A DNA stretch of 60,382 bases from Candidatus Poribacteria bacterium (GTDB lineage Bacteria > Poribacteria > WGA-4E > WGA-3G): the NCBI GenBank assembly GCA_022827625.1, contig JAJEIE010000007.1, forward strand, positions 1 to 60,382, read 5' to 3'. How positions within the stretch are numbered: position 1 is the first letter of the stretch; the number at the start of each line of letters is the position of its first letter. Under the pieces are notes generated by a model that saw nothing but the letters and a program-made list of their open reading frames with translations, did no database searches and was not told the origin of the DNA. A program made the translations under genes and the position numbers. Shown here one piece after another: positions 1-9,605 of this stretch.

Positions 1-1850
1 ACAATACTAAATGAGGATGCATCGGCACCACCGAGGGTATAGGTAAGGGTGGTATTCGCATCCACATCTGCCGCAGTGACCGCCGTGCCTATGTTTGTGT
101 TGGCTGCGGTGTTCTCTGCGATGGACCGGGTCGCGGTGCTACCCTCTGTGAAACTCGGTGCCTCGTTGATGTTTGTCACATTGATCGTGACATCGATGGT
201 GTCTGTGAGTTTGCTATCAGAAACGGTAATCCTCACGGTGTAAGATAACTTCGCTTCGTAATCAAGTGCTCCACTGGTTTGGAGCTGCCCGTTGGTGCTG
301 TCGATACTGAAGGATGCGGCATCCTTGCCACCGAGGGTGTAGGTAAGCGTGTCACCCGTATCGGGATCTGTGGCAGCGACAGCACTCCCGATGTCTTGTC
401 CAGAACCGGTATTCTCAGCCACAGAACGTGTCGTGGTACTGCCATCTGTGAAGGAAGGGGCGCGATTTTCGTCTACATCTGTGACATTGATCGTGACAAC
501 GATTGCATCTGTGAGACCACCGCTATCCGTAACGCGGACTGCCAGATCGTTGTAAGAACGCTTCGTTTCATAGTCGAGGGCGGCTCGGGTTTGCAGCTGC
601 CCTGTATTCGGATCAATACGAAACGAGTTCCTATCACCCCGACGCAGCGAATAGGTCAATGTATCCCCACTATCCGGATCTGTCGCAGTGAAGGCTACAC
701 CGATGTTTCTGCCGGATGCCGTCTGCTCCGCAACAGAGAGCGTCGCATGGGTGCCTTGGGAAAACACTGGTGCTTCGTTTACGTCGCTGACATTAATGGT
801 GACAGCAATAGAGGTGCTGCCACCGTTGCCATCAGACACCTCGACGGTAACCGAATAAGAAGACTTCGTTTCAAAGTCAAGTGCAGCCCTTGTTTGGAGT
901 TGCCCGGATGTGCTGAGGATGCTAAACGAGGACGCATCCGTGCCACTCAGCGTGTAGATGAGGGTGTCATTATCTGCATCTGTGGCAGCAACCGTCGAAC
1001 CGATGTTTACACTTGCTGCGGTGTTTTCAGCGACTGTCCGGGTGGCGGTAGTGCCTTCGGTGAACACAGGACTGGAGGCAGGGCTCTCGGCTACGACACC
1101 CTTAGGGTCGTTGTCTTCCTGGAACTCAGGCGGAATTGTAATATCAAGCGTTAAACTTCTACCTGCTGCTTTAACCGCTGCGATGAGCCTGCGGAGCGGT
1201 CCATAATCTGAAATCGGGTTTTTATTGAGAGATAAGAATTCCAGGGTCGTCAAGTTTTCAAGGACGGATACATCACTGATGGCATTGTGATCCAGAATGA
1301 GCGTTTTCAGGGCGGTCAAATTTGCAAGCACTGATATATCGCTGACGGAATTCTCGCCGAGACTGAGTTCTGTTAGCGCGGTCAAATGTTGAAGGACGGA
1401 TATATCACTGATGGCATTATGGGTCAGATAGAGCTCTTTCAGTGCCGTCAAGCTCTCAAGGGCAGATATATCGCTGATGGAAGTGGCAGCGAGAAAAAGG
1501 CTTGTGAGTGTGGTTAGATCTTCAAGAACGGATATATCACCGATAGAATTACCGGACAGATTGAGGTATGTCAGCGCAGTTAGCCCATTAAAATCACCGG
1601 ATTTCAGGGATGTGATACCTGTAAAGGCTGGGTTAAGGCTGGTAATTGCCGCAAGGTGTGCGGCAGTTACATCATCAGCATTATTCACACCAGGCACGGC
1701 AGCCACAATAGCGTCCCGTATCTGTGGTGTGCGTTCACTGAGTGGCGGATCGATTGCCTGAGCATATCCTGTGTGAAACGTGCTAAGAAGTATTAAGAGC
1801 ATCAAGAGAAAAAATACAGCAGGTCTTTGTTTTTTTATGAACAGTTTCAA
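1..1850 (-). CDS. Exported LRR-cadherin repeat protein (3' end beyond window)
   Basis: Only the first ~616 codons are present; the gene runs off base 1. I place the start at a TTG (1848-1850), seven bases after GGAG, because it gives a clear signal peptide (MKLFIKKQRP, then a Leu/Phe-rich core ending GYAQA). About seven 22-residue internalin-type leucine-rich repeats follow (LTALxxLxLxxNxISDISVL pattern, roughly residues 60-250). After a linker come at least four ~100-residue cadherin-like repeats with VAENTA, DTLTYTL, GQLQT, LDYE and VTINVTDVNEAP motifs; the last is cut by the window edge. Such domains bind calcium and mediate adhesion or protein contact at the cell surface, so a surface adhesin is a fair inference. 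The ligand is unknown, and a C-terminal anchor or sorting domain would lie outside the window. Confidence 0.85.
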   Translation of the reverse strand, partial: MKLFIKKQRPAVFFLLMLLILLSTFHTGYAQAIDPPLSERTPQIRDAIVAAVPGVNNADDVTAAHLAAITSLNPAFTGITSLKSGDFNGLTALTYLNLSGNSIGDISVLEDLTTLTSLFLAATSISDISALESLTALKELYLTHNAISDISVLQHLTALTELSLGENSVSDISVLANLTALKTLILDHNAISDVSVLENLTTLEFLSLNKNPISDYGPLRRLIAAVKAAGRSLTLDITIPPEFQEDNDPKGVVAESPASSPVFTEGTTATRTVAENTAASVNIGSTVAATDADNDTLIYTLSGTDASSFSILSTSGQLQTRAALDFETKSSYSVTVEVSDGNGGSTSIAVTINVSDVNEAPVFSQGTHATLSVAEQTASGRNIGVAFTATDPDSGDTLTYSLRRGDRNSFRIDPNTGQLQTRAALDYETKRSYNDLAVRVTDSGGLTDAIVVTINVTDVDENRAPSFTDGSTTTRSVAENTGSGQDIGSAVAATDPDTGDTLTYTLGGKDAASFSIDSTNGQLQTSGALDYEAKLSYTVRITVSDSKLTDTIDVTINVTNINEAPSFTEGSTATRSIAENTAANTNIGTAVTAADVDANTTLTYTLGGADASSFSI

Positions 1851-2430
1851 TATAAATCTCCATTTTTGTTTCAGGTGTAATTGGTCTATCGCGGTAGTTT
1901 GTGAAGCAACACAAAAAGACGCGACGCGATGCCTCGTGCCAAGCGAAGGGCGCGCGGGCGCGAAAGCTACAACACAATCATCGCTGTTGATACTATATTA
2001 TGAAGACTATTACTTAACGGAAATAAAGCGAGGGGGGGGGGTGGAACCCTTGTTAACTCTGAGTTAGCAGGACGGATTATGAGCGAACAAACGGAGCAAC
2101 AGCACAACATATCGCTATGCATATCGTCCATTCCAGACACGGGGAAAGCCGTTTTTTCGACGTTAGAATTGATAAGTCTGCTTTGCATACTCGGTACCTT
2201 ACATTCAATCCTGGGGTTCGGAAAACTACACGTACAACATTTTTTCGCACTGCATGTTCCAATTGACAAAAATTATATATCGCTTACACAATATTGCTCG
2301 CAACTGTATTACGGCTACCCTTTTGGTTTAGGCGCATCTGATGGGTAAAACCCGTGAAACGAGGAAACCAACCTTTTATCAATAGAATTTACGCAAAAAA
2401 CAATAATTTCAGTGTTTTTACCCCCCTAAA

Positions 2431-2500
2431 GAATCAAAATCAACGGTATGAAGCCCGTATGGGCTTCCCCGGGTATGAATGCCTTAATGGCATTCCCCGC
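2431..2500. repeat. Two-hairpin member of the GGTATGAA palindromic repeat family
   Basis: After AATCAACGGTAT come two adjacent perfect hairpins: GAAGCCC-GTAT-GGGCTTC (2450-2467) and GAATGCC-TTAAT-GGCATTC (2477-2495). Each is preceded by GGTAT and followed by CCCCG. The same layout, in one case with the identical stem, recurs at 58.5-58.7 kb and once at 59.57 kb. There is no following T-run, so it does not look like a simple terminator. Confidence 0.8.
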
Positions 2501-2853
2501 CCCTTATCAGGGAGACTTTAAGAGGAAATCCGTAAGTTATAGGTTATAATACGACAATTTTTTTTGATGATATAACAAAAAAATTATAAAGTCTATATAC
2601 AACTATAGAATATATGATAGTAATAAAAAAAGCAAGCTATTTTTTTCGGGTGTGTGCAATTTTTGTCGCAACACTAATTTTTTTGCCTGAAACACGTTTG
2701 TTTATAGTAAAGTTTGGACAATTTCTGCCTATTTCGTGTCGTGTTTTCACGCGTGTTTTATTTTTCTACGAGTTTTGATCTCAGGTGGAGTTGTCCTTCC
2801 TTTGGTATCAAACGTTCTATCGCTGATGGCTGACCGCTAACAGCCAAAACACC

Positions 2854-2883
2854 TTGCCAAAAAAGGATATTTTGTGATATTCT
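2854..2883 (+). promoter_or_regulatory. Candidate sigma-70-type promoter for the Gfo/Idh gene
   Basis: TTGCCA (2854-2859) and TATTCT (2878-2883) are separated by 18 bases and end 43 bases before the ATG at 2927. The match to the -35/-10 consensus is moderate and the surrounding sequence is AT-rich, so this is a candidate only. Confidence 0.35.
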
Positions 2884-2926
2884 AACCTATATCATATTTC
2901 GTATTTCTGCCGAAAAGGGGAACACT

Positions 2927-4114
2927 ATGGCGGTTCAGATTGCAATTATCGGTTGTGGCGGGATGGCAAACGGACATCTCAACGCCTATCTCACCATTCA
3001 TCAGGCAGTCCCTGGAAAAGTTGAACTCGTCGCTATGTGCGATGAGGTTGAAGAAAGGGCAGACCAATTTGCCGAGCGGGTCAAAGAGGTGACGGGTAAG
3101 AAACCTGCGGTATTTCAAGATACCGACGAGATGCTTGCAAAGGCGGATTTGGACGGCGCAGACATCTGCACTTCGCACGCACATCATCATATCAATGCAA
3201 TAAAGTGCCTCAACAGCGGTGTCAACGTCATGGTAGAAAAACCGATGGGCGTTACCGTCAAGGCGAGCCACGCGATTATTGCCGCAGCGAAAGCCAATAA
3301 CAAAATCGCAGCGACTGCTGAAAATATCCGTCGGATGCCGAGTCGGCGCACTGCTGAATGGCTGATGAACAAAAAACAGATGCTCGGAGACTTACGGATG
3401 TTCTCTGCACAACACGCCAGTTATCGCGAACCCAATCCACAAAGCGATTGGCACTGGCGACTCGATCTGACACTCGGGGGCGGCGGTATGGTCATGGACT
3501 CTGGGGCACACTACTGTGATACCATACGTTACCTCTTCGGTGATCCAGATACCGTTTATGGGCGCGTCTGTCAGTTTGAAGACTTAAAGGTCACCAAAGC
3601 CGGAGAAATCGTTAAGAATGAACAAGAGGACACATGGGTGGCGACCATTAACTTCAAAAGAGGCGTGATTGGACTTTGGACGTGTACATGGGCAGCGGTT
3701 GGACACGGTTTTCATCACGTCGTCTATTACGGTAGCGAAGGGTGTCTGCTCGATGATGGAGATATTTTTCACGGTCCGTTTGATGGCGCAGAAGTCATTC
3801 TCAAAGATGGCACGCGCCATAGCATGGAAAGCCTCATCACCGAATATATGGCAAGCCTCTCAGCTGAAGAAAAGGAACGCCTCTTCCCTCATAATTTCAC
3901 CGATGGTGTCGTCCTGGAATGCCACGATTTTGTGGATGCAATAGAGAACAACCGTCCACCCGAACTCGATGCCGAGGTAGGCCTCCGCGCAAAGTCCATC
4001 TGCGAAGCGATTTACGAATCTAATGCCTGCGGACAGGCGGTCGATTATGAAGAGGTTGTAGCAGGGAATATAGAAGTTTATCAAAAACCGATCAACGAAC
4101 GGTGGAATCTCTAA
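2927..4114 (+). CDS. Gfo/Idh/MocA-family NAD(P)-dependent oxidoreductase
   Basis: 395 residues, a normal length for the family. The N-terminal Rossmann fold starts at once (AIIGCGGMANGH, residues 6-17). The family EKP motif is present (VMVEKPMGV, about residue 105), and the C-terminal alpha/beta domain carries the MDSGAHYCDTIRYLFG motif. The ATG follows AGGGGAAC. These soluble enzymes oxidise or reduce sugars, inositols or related polyols with NAD(P); the substrate cannot be read from sequence. The MFS gene downstream begins on the base after this stop codon, so the two are almost certainly co-translated, which suggests a linked transport/catabolism role. A second, dissimilar family member lies at 34.7 kb. 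Confidence 0.93.
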   Translation: MAVQIAIIGCGGMANGHLNAYLTIHQAVPGKVELVAMCDEVEERADQFAERVKEVTGKKPAVFQDTDEMLAKADLDGADICTSHAHHHINAIKCLNSGVNVMVEKPMGVTVKASHAIIAAAKANNKIAATAENIRRMPSRRTAEWLMNKKQMLGDLRMFSAQHASYREPNPQSDWHWRLDLTLGGGGMVMDSGAHYCDTIRYLFGDPDTVYGRVCQFEDLKVTKAGEIVKNEQEDTWVATINFKRGVIGLWTCTWAAVGHGFHHVVYYGSEGCLLDDGDIFHGPFDGAEVILKDGTRHSMESLITEYMASLSAEEKERLFPHNFTDGVVLECHDFVDAIENNRPPELDAEVGLRAKSICEAIYESNACGQAVDYEEVVAGNIEVYQKPINERWNL

Positions 4115-5404
4115 TTGTCTAAACAGGAACGTTCTCCAACAAAACCTACAGAGGAACACCCACCGGAGATTGGAAACCCGGTCGGATATTTTGAACTCAT
4201 TCTCGGGAATCGCAATTTCCGCTGCCTCTGGGCAGGGCAGGTCGTCAGTCTCCTTGGTGACTGGTTTAACCTTATCGCTTCTGCAATATTAATCGCTGAC
4301 TTAACAGGGTCAGGACTCGCGTTGGGGTTCCTGTTCACAATCCGGATGGTAGCACCCTTTGTCATTGCCCCGATTGCAGGGATATGTGCAGACCGCTACA
4401 ACCGAAAACACCTCTTAATCATCACTGACGTTGCCCGTGCCATCATCGTTTTCGGATTTCTTTTCGTCCAAGACGAAAGCCACGTCTGGCTGCTTTATGC
4501 CCTTACGACACTCCTATTCGCAGTCAGTGGTTTTTTCAGTCCTGCTCGAAGCGCAATCTTACCAGATATCACTACCTCGCGAGAACTCGGTACAGCCAAC
4601 GCCCTCGGTGCTGCGACTTGGTCGGTGATGTTGGCTGTTGGCGCAATGATCGGCGGTTTAACAACCGGATTCTTTGGCAGCCAGACGGCTTTTATTGTTG
4701 ACGGATTAACCTTTTTCGTTTCAGCTGCTTTCCTCCTTCCAATTAAACTACCCGGTCCACCGTCCGCGGTACCAGGAACCCCGACCCGAGCGAAGCTAAG
4801 TGCCTTACGTTACATGTTCCAACATCCCGACATTCTTTTTATTGCGATGCATAAGGCAGCCATAGCCCTCCTACTCTCCTCAGGATTTCAGATTGTACAA
4901 ATAGAAATTGCCAATAGTTATTTTGTCATCGGTGTCGGTGGCGCGATCAGTTTAGGTTACATGTATGGTGTAAACGGTGTCGGTAGCGGTATCGGACCTA
5001 TTCTCGCACGATATTGGACCGGCGACCGAGACAAACTGCTCCGAATAAGCATTAGTCTTGGCTATCTGATTGGCGCACTTGGGGTTGTTATTACCGCGCC
5101 ACTTTATAATCTTACAACTGTACTGATCGGCGGATTTGTCCGGAGTATCGGTGGCGGGATTGTATGGGTCTTTTCAACGCAGCTCCTACTCCAAAACGCG
5201 CCGAATGAGATCCGGGGACGCATCTTCGGCACGGAATTTGCGCTTTTTACACTCATGGGGAGCATTGCCACAGCCATCGTGGGTGCCTTGTTAGATCAGT
5301 TTCAGATTCGCACTATTCTCTGGGGAATGGTGGCACTCCCGCTTATTCCGACAGTCTTCTGGTCGTTGTGGCAGGTGCGTTACAACCGCAGGCAATCAAA
5401 ATAA
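4115..5404 (+). CDS. MFS transporter (MFS_3/EntS-like exporter group)
   Basis: 429 residues with about 12 hydrophobic segments. After a ~30-residue charged, Pro-rich leader, the segment FELILGNRNFRCLWAGQVVS matches the start typical of the MFS_3 (enterobactin-exporter-like) group. The MFS loop 2-3 signature is visible as DRYNRKHLL (about residues 92-100), and PARSAILPDI follows helix 4 as usual in this group. The start is a TTG directly abutting the upstream stop (TAA-TTG), implying translational coupling to the oxidoreductase. Family members are inner-membrane, proton-driven exporters of siderophores, drugs or metabolites; the cargo here is unknown. Confidence 0.88.
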   Translation: MSKQERSPTKPTEEHPPEIGNPVGYFELILGNRNFRCLWAGQVVSLLGDWFNLIASAILIADLTGSGLALGFLFTIRMVAPFVIAPIAGICADRYNRKHLLIITDVARAIIVFGFLFVQDESHVWLLYALTTLLFAVSGFFSPARSAILPDITTSRELGTANALGAATWSVMLAVGAMIGGLTTGFFGSQTAFIVDGLTFFVSAAFLLPIKLPGPPSAVPGTPTRAKLSALRYMFQHPDILFIAMHKAAIALLLSSGFQIVQIEIANSYFVIGVGGAISLGYMYGVNGVGSGIGPILARYWTGDRDKLLRISISLGYLIGALGVVITAPLYNLTTVLIGGFVRSIGGGIVWVFSTQLLLQNAPNEIRGRIFGTEFALFTLMGSIATAIVGALLDQFQIRTILWGMVALPLIPTVFWSLWQVRYNRRQSK

Positions 5405-5485
5405 CAGGCGCGTTTAGCGCGCAGCCCGAACCCGATCCCCTCTAAACATCCTCAAAAAATTCAGAAATCTTTCATTTTTTTTTAG

Positions 5486-5522
5486 ATTATGCAAGTTTTC
5501 TATCCTAAAATTTCGTCTTTAA
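5486..5522 (+). promoter_or_regulatory. Candidate ECF-type promoter upstream of the sigma-LRR gene
   Basis: ATTATGCAAGTTTTCT (5486-5501) is followed by AAAAT and CGTCTTTAA (5514-5522). A near copy lies at 12580-12615. The layout (GCAAGTTTT-like upstream box, ~14-base gap, GTC-containing downstream box) resembles ECF sigma promoters, which often have a GTC in the -10 element. It sits ~110 bases upstream of an ECF sigma gene, so autoregulation is plausible but inferred. Confidence 0.45.
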
Positions 5523-5633
5523 TAATAAAAGGCATGAACCCTATCGCATCGTATAATTTTAAAGCCCCTATGTTTGGTTAAGCGTTTAGCGCATACAAAC
5601 ACGACCTGGTTTGTTCATTAAGAAGGAGCCTCT

Positions 5634-8417
5634 GTGGAAAGAAAAAAAGATGCTCAACTGATTCAGAATATTTTATTGGGTGACGACGCTGCATTCAACA
5701 CATTGGTCCAGAAGTACCAAAAAGGCGTTCACGCGCTTGCATGGCGGAAGATTGGTGACTTTCACTATGCCGAAGAGATTACGCAAGACACCTTCCTCCA
5801 AGCATACAACAAACTCCGGACGCTTAGAAACCCTGACCAATTTGCTGGCTGGCTCTACGTCATTGCCAGTCGGCTTTGCATCGATTGGAATCGGAAGCAA
5901 AAACCTGCGACGCAATCGCTGGAGGACACATCTGTGAAAGAAGTAGAGGGATCGGCGTATGCGCGTTATATATCGGAGAAACAGGAGACAGAAGCCCGGG
6001 AACGCCGTTATGAAATCGTTGAGCAACTTCTGGCAAGGCTGCCAGAGAGCGAACGTACAGTCGTCACACTCCACTATCTCGGCGAAATGACGGCACGGGA
6101 AATTGGAAAGTTTTTAGGTGTTTCTGTCCGAACGATTGACAGTCGTCTCCATCGGGCACGCAAACGTTTACAGGAAAAAGAAGAACTCTTGGTTCAAGAA
6201 GTTCTCGGTGGTGTTCAGTTATCGGCGAGTGTCAGCCAAAATATTATGCAGCAAATCGCTGACATGAAACTTACACCGACTCCGGTTTCAAAACCTTTGC
6301 TCCCTTGGGCGGCTTTTGGTGCAGCGGCGATTTTGCTTGTGCTCCTAATCGGATTTAGCAATCGATACCTCGTCCGTTTTCAGAAACCGTATAGTTTTGA
6401 GGCAACATCCAAACCGACGATCGAAATTATTGAAGCACCCGCTGTGCTTGATATTGACGCAAAACCGGCTGTGCGGAACCAAATCGGACGGGCTGATACC
6501 GAGGGTAAAAGCAGCGGGACCAGTGTGCAGATGGATGAAACGGTCTCAACGTCCAGGGCACTGGAGGATTCACGCGATTTTTCTTCAGCACAATGGATGC
6601 CGGATGCCGCATTACGTGCTGCGGTTCGAGAGGCGCTCACACTCCCTGAGTCTGTTCCTTTGACGAAGGAGCAGATGCAAGAACTACGGTATCTAACAGC
6701 CGGTGGAAAAGGGATTGCGGATATAAGGGGGCTGGAATTTGCCCAAAATTTAGTCCAGTTACATTTAGGCGATGCGGGTAATTATGTTACTGACTTAAGT
6801 CCGATCGCCACACTCACCGCCTTGACTCATCTCAATGTAGGAAGTAATCGAGTCGCAGATCTAAGACCGCTCGCCAACCTAACGCATCTAACCGGGTTAA
6901 GTCTCTGGAACAATCAAGTAACCGATGTATCTCCGTTGCGTTCGCTGACTGCTTTGACCTACCTGAATTTAGCTGACAATTATGTAAGTGATCTCACTCC
7001 GCTTGCGAATCTGATAAATTTGGACGAATTAGACCTTTTTGACAACGAAGTTAAAAATCTTGTGCCATTGTCGGGTTTGAGAGACCTAAATCACCTAATC
7101 CTTACATACAATCACGTTGAAGACTTAAGTCCGCTTGCGGAACTGATGAATTTACAAATACTATGGCTCAAAAAGAATCCAGTAAGAGATCTGCGTCCAC
7201 TCATGGGGTTGAATCTCACAGACCTTAAATACGACGGTTTATCATTGGCAGCAGAACAAATAGAATCTCCTGAGATATGGATGCCCGACCCTGTGTTGTG
7301 GATGGCGGTTCGGGGTGAACTGGGGCTGCTACCGGGTGTTCCGTTGACAAAAGAGAAGATGCAGAAGTTGACATATCTCGAGGCGCAAAATAGAGGCGTT
7401 ACCGACATAACAGGCTTAGCGTTTGCAACGAATCTCAGAGAACTCCACATGGGTCGGAATCCGATCACAGATTTATATCCACTTTCTAACTTGATAACGC
7501 TTGAAAGTTTGCATATCTGGAGCCTCTCTCCGAGTACGCCCAACCTTGATCTCCGTCCACTGACAAATCTCATCAACTTAAAAGCACTCTCTTTGGAGCG
7601 GAACGGGATTTCGGATATTCGTCTGCTTGCGGGGTTGAAGAAACTTCGCCTCTTGCATCTCACAGGTAATCAAATTGAGAATATCAGTCCGCTTTCGGGG
7701 CTAACTGAGTTGCGAACATTGTGGATCAAGGAGAATCCGATAACAGACTTGCGTCCACTCATAGGATTGCATCTCACAGACCTTAAATACGACGGTATAT
7801 TGCTGGACACAGAACAAACGGAACCTTCTGAGGTATGGATGCCCGACGCTGCGTTGTGGACGGCGGTTCGGGGTGAACTGGGGTTGTTACCGGGTGTTCC
7901 CTTGACAAAAGAGAAGATGCTGCGTCTGGAACGTATAGAAGTCAATTATAACGACACTCTTAACCTAACCGGTTTGGCGTTCGCTACGAATTTAAGGACC
8001 CTTACCCTTGATGGAAACAATCACATAACAGGGCTGCGTTCCATTGCCGATCTCATCAATCTCGTCGAGCTGCGTATTTGGCGACCGGAAGATGCGCCAC
8101 CGACGCATCTCGACATCCTTCCGCTGGCAAACCTTACCAATTTAGAAGAGCTCGTTATTGAGGGTTACGGGATCTCGGATATAAGCATTCTTGCCGACTT
8201 TATGAAACTTCAGCGGTTGTATCTCGAAAATAATCACATTGAGGATTTTTCGCCGCTCGCTGGACTGACAAATCTACGGGAGTTGCGGATTCGGAACAAC
8301 CGGGCAATTGACTTCCGTTCGCTCGTTCCTTTGAACTTGACCCTCTTTAGGTACGATGAGATCTATGAAGACCTACCCGCTGGAACTCCCGTCCTTGAGC
8401 GTGTTCGGAATAGGTGA
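5634..8417 (+). CDS. ECF RNA polymerase sigma factor fused through a membrane segment to leucine-rich repeats
   Basis: 927 residues, against ~180-200 for an ordinary ECF sigma factor. Region 2 spans about 9-85 (FNTLVQKYQKGVHALAWRKI, YAEEITQDTFLQAY, GWLYVIASRLCIDW). Region 4 spans about 125-182 (LLARLPESERTVVTLHYLGE, then the helix-turn-helix REIGKFLGVSVRTIDSRLHR). A single hydrophobic segment follows at about 224-242. The remaining ~680 residues should lie outside the inner membrane; they hold three modules, each opening with a WMPDxxL cap and PLTKExM and continuing with 22-residue LRRs (LxxLxLxxNxIxDLSPLAxL). The GTG start follows AAGGAG. Both sigma regions look complete, so it may direct transcription while tethered, or after proteolytic release; this is inference. 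The cytochrome/LRR gene starts 45 bases downstream. Confidence 0.93.
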   Translation: MERKKDAQLIQNILLGDDAAFNTLVQKYQKGVHALAWRKIGDFHYAEEITQDTFLQAYNKLRTLRNPDQFAGWLYVIASRLCIDWNRKQKPATQSLEDTSVKEVEGSAYARYISEKQETEARERRYEIVEQLLARLPESERTVVTLHYLGEMTAREIGKFLGVSVRTIDSRLHRARKRLQEKEELLVQEVLGGVQLSASVSQNIMQQIADMKLTPTPVSKPLLPWAAFGAAAILLVLLIGFSNRYLVRFQKPYSFEATSKPTIEIIEAPAVLDIDAKPAVRNQIGRADTEGKSSGTSVQMDETVSTSRALEDSRDFSSAQWMPDAALRAAVREALTLPESVPLTKEQMQELRYLTAGGKGIADIRGLEFAQNLVQLHLGDAGNYVTDLSPIATLTALTHLNVGSNRVADLRPLANLTHLTGLSLWNNQVTDVSPLRSLTALTYLNLADNYVSDLTPLANLINLDELDLFDNEVKNLVPLSGLRDLNHLILTYNHVEDLSPLAELMNLQILWLKKNPVRDLRPLMGLNLTDLKYDGLSLAAEQIESPEIWMPDPVLWMAVRGELGLLPGVPLTKEKMQKLTYLEAQNRGVTDITGLAFATNLRELHMGRNPITDLYPLSNLITLESLHIWSLSPSTPNLDLRPLTNLINLKALSLERNGISDIRLLAGLKKLRLLHLTGNQIENISPLSGLTELRTLWIKENPITDLRPLIGLHLTDLKYDGILLDTEQTEPSEVWMPDAALWTAVRGELGLLPGVPLTKEKMLRLERIEVNYNDTLNLTGLAFATNLRTLTLDGNNHITGLRSIADLINLVELRIWRPEDAPPTHLDILPLANLTNLEELVIEGYGISDISILADFMKLQRLYLENNHIEDFSPLAGLTNLRELRIRNNRAIDFRSLVPLNLTLFRYDEIYEDLPAGTPVLERVRNR

Positions 8418-8462
8418 TTCGGACCAACTTAACATATTTTTTATAAGCCGAGGCATACATCT

Positions 8463-9605
8463 ATGAAAACAGTAAAAACTCTTTTTTTAATCACGCTAAC
8501 TTTCATGGCGTTGGGATTCGGGAATGCTTATGCACAACAAAATCTCGCCCAACAGGCGTATACCATCTTTGAGCAAAGTTGCCTCAACTGCCACGGAGAA
8601 CACGGTGCCTACACTGAAGAAATCGTCATTGAGCATCTGGCACTTATTGAAACTGGTGCTGTTGTCCCGGGAAAACCTCTTGAATCTGAACTCTATAGGC
8701 GACTCCTTGAAGGCAATCCTGCGAAACGGATGCCGCTGGGTCAACCCCAACTTTCCGCCGCAGCGATTCTGACGGTTGGCAATTGGATTCAAGCAGGCGC
8801 ACCGGATTGGAAGGATACCTCTCAGGCAGAGGGTCGGTTCATTACACCTGAAGAAATGTTGGATAGCATCCAAAACCACGTTAGCTCGCTCTCACCTTTT
8901 GACCGTCCCTTCGCACGTTATTTTACGATGACCCATCTCTATAACGCTGGCGAGACGACTGAAGCACGCCATGCTTATCAACGCGCACTCTCTAAACTCG
9001 TGAACAGTCTCTCTTGGGGACGCGAAGTCATCAGACCACAACCCATTGACCCAGTAGAGACAATCTTCTATATTGACCTTCGAGACTACGAATGGGAGAT
9101 AGGAACCAACCGATGGACGCTGATTGAACAAGTCTATCCGTATAACATTGAGTTCGATGCCCCTACACAAACGAACCTCCGTGAAAAACTGACGCATCTA
9201 CGTCAGGAAATGAACTGTGAAGTGCCGTTTATTCATGTCGATTGGTTCCTTGCGACTGCCTCCTTGCCTCCCCTCTACCACGACATCCTCGGTCTCCCTG
9301 AGACTGATCGGGAGTTAGAGGCACGACTTGAGGTGAATGTCGTCGAAAATATCCGCAATGCTGCTGGCAAACGCGTCTGGCGTGCGGGTTTCAGCGATTC
9401 CGGTGTCTCAAATCACAACCGTGTTGTGGAACGGCATACCTCTCGGTATGGTGCGTATTGGAAAAGCTACGATTTTGCCGGGAGTGTCGGCACACAGAAT
9501 ATCTTTACACATCCACTCTCTTTCACACACGATGGTGGCGAGATTATCTTTAATCTACCCAACGGCTTGCAGGCATATCTTTTGGTTGATGCTGGCGGCA
9601 GTTGA
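8463..9605 (+). CDS. Exported c-type cytochrome domain protein, N-terminal part (ends at an in-frame TGA)
   Basis: 380 residues. A signal peptide (MKTVKTLFLITLTFMALGFGNAYAQ) is followed by a haem c site CLNCH (about residues 40-44) in the style of planctomycete PSCyt1 cytochromes (RMPLGQPQLS and NWIQAGAPDW follow). A ~250-residue all-periplasmic region ends in FNLPNGLQAYLLVDAGGS. The reading frame is closed by a single TGA (9603-9605) and then stays open in the same frame into the next gene. In homologues as I recall them this region reads through as GxRLDxAPxxIV...CxxCH, so this is probably the first part of one longer protein. It lies 45 bases after the sigma-LRR gene, in the same orientation. 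Confidence 0.85.
   Translation: MKTVKTLFLITLTFMALGFGNAYAQQNLAQQAYTIFEQSCLNCHGEHGAYTEEIVIEHLALIETGAVVPGKPLESELYRRLLEGNPAKRMPLGQPQLSAAAILTVGNWIQAGAPDWKDTSQAEGRFITPEEMLDSIQNHVSSLSPFDRPFARYFTMTHLYNAGETTEARHAYQRALSKLVNSLSWGREVIRPQPIDPVETIFYIDLRDYEWEIGTNRWTLIEQVYPYNIEFDAPTQTNLREKLTHLRQEMNCEVPFIHVDWFLATASLPPLYHDILGLPETDRELEARLEVNVVENIRNAAGKRVWRAGFSDSGVSNHNRVVERHTSRYGAYWKSYDFAGSVGTQNIFTHPLSFTHDGGEIIFNLPNGLQAYLLVDAGGS

Larger units (their letters stand above)
1851..2926. other. AT-rich intergenic spacer with dispersed repeats
   Basis: No convincing gene. It contains an eight-base G run near 2032-2040, several poly-T/A tracts, two adjacent hairpins (2450-2495, listed separately), and at 2822-2850 a copy, in the opposite orientation, of a short repeat seen again at about 55785-55812 (GGCTGTTAGCGGTCAGC core). 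The spacer separates divergently transcribed genes, so promoters for both should lie here. Confidence 0.6.

Noticed and set aside
279-1154. Long forward-strand open frame
   Set aside because: It is antisense to the cadherin repeats, whose protein motifs are unmistakable on the reverse strand.
2079-2348. Open frame of 89 codons in the left spacer
   Set aside because: Atypical composition, no motif, no Shine-Dalgarno and heavy overlap with AT-rich spacer sequence.
2450-2495. Rho-independent terminators
   Set aside because: The hairpins lack T-runs and stand between the start regions of divergent genes, where no transcript should end.
9603-9605. Genome-wide recoding of TGA or a selenocysteine site
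   Set aside because: Several clear genes end in TGA here (for example 8415-8417 and 18184-18186), and no obvious SECIS-like hairpin follows the codon.
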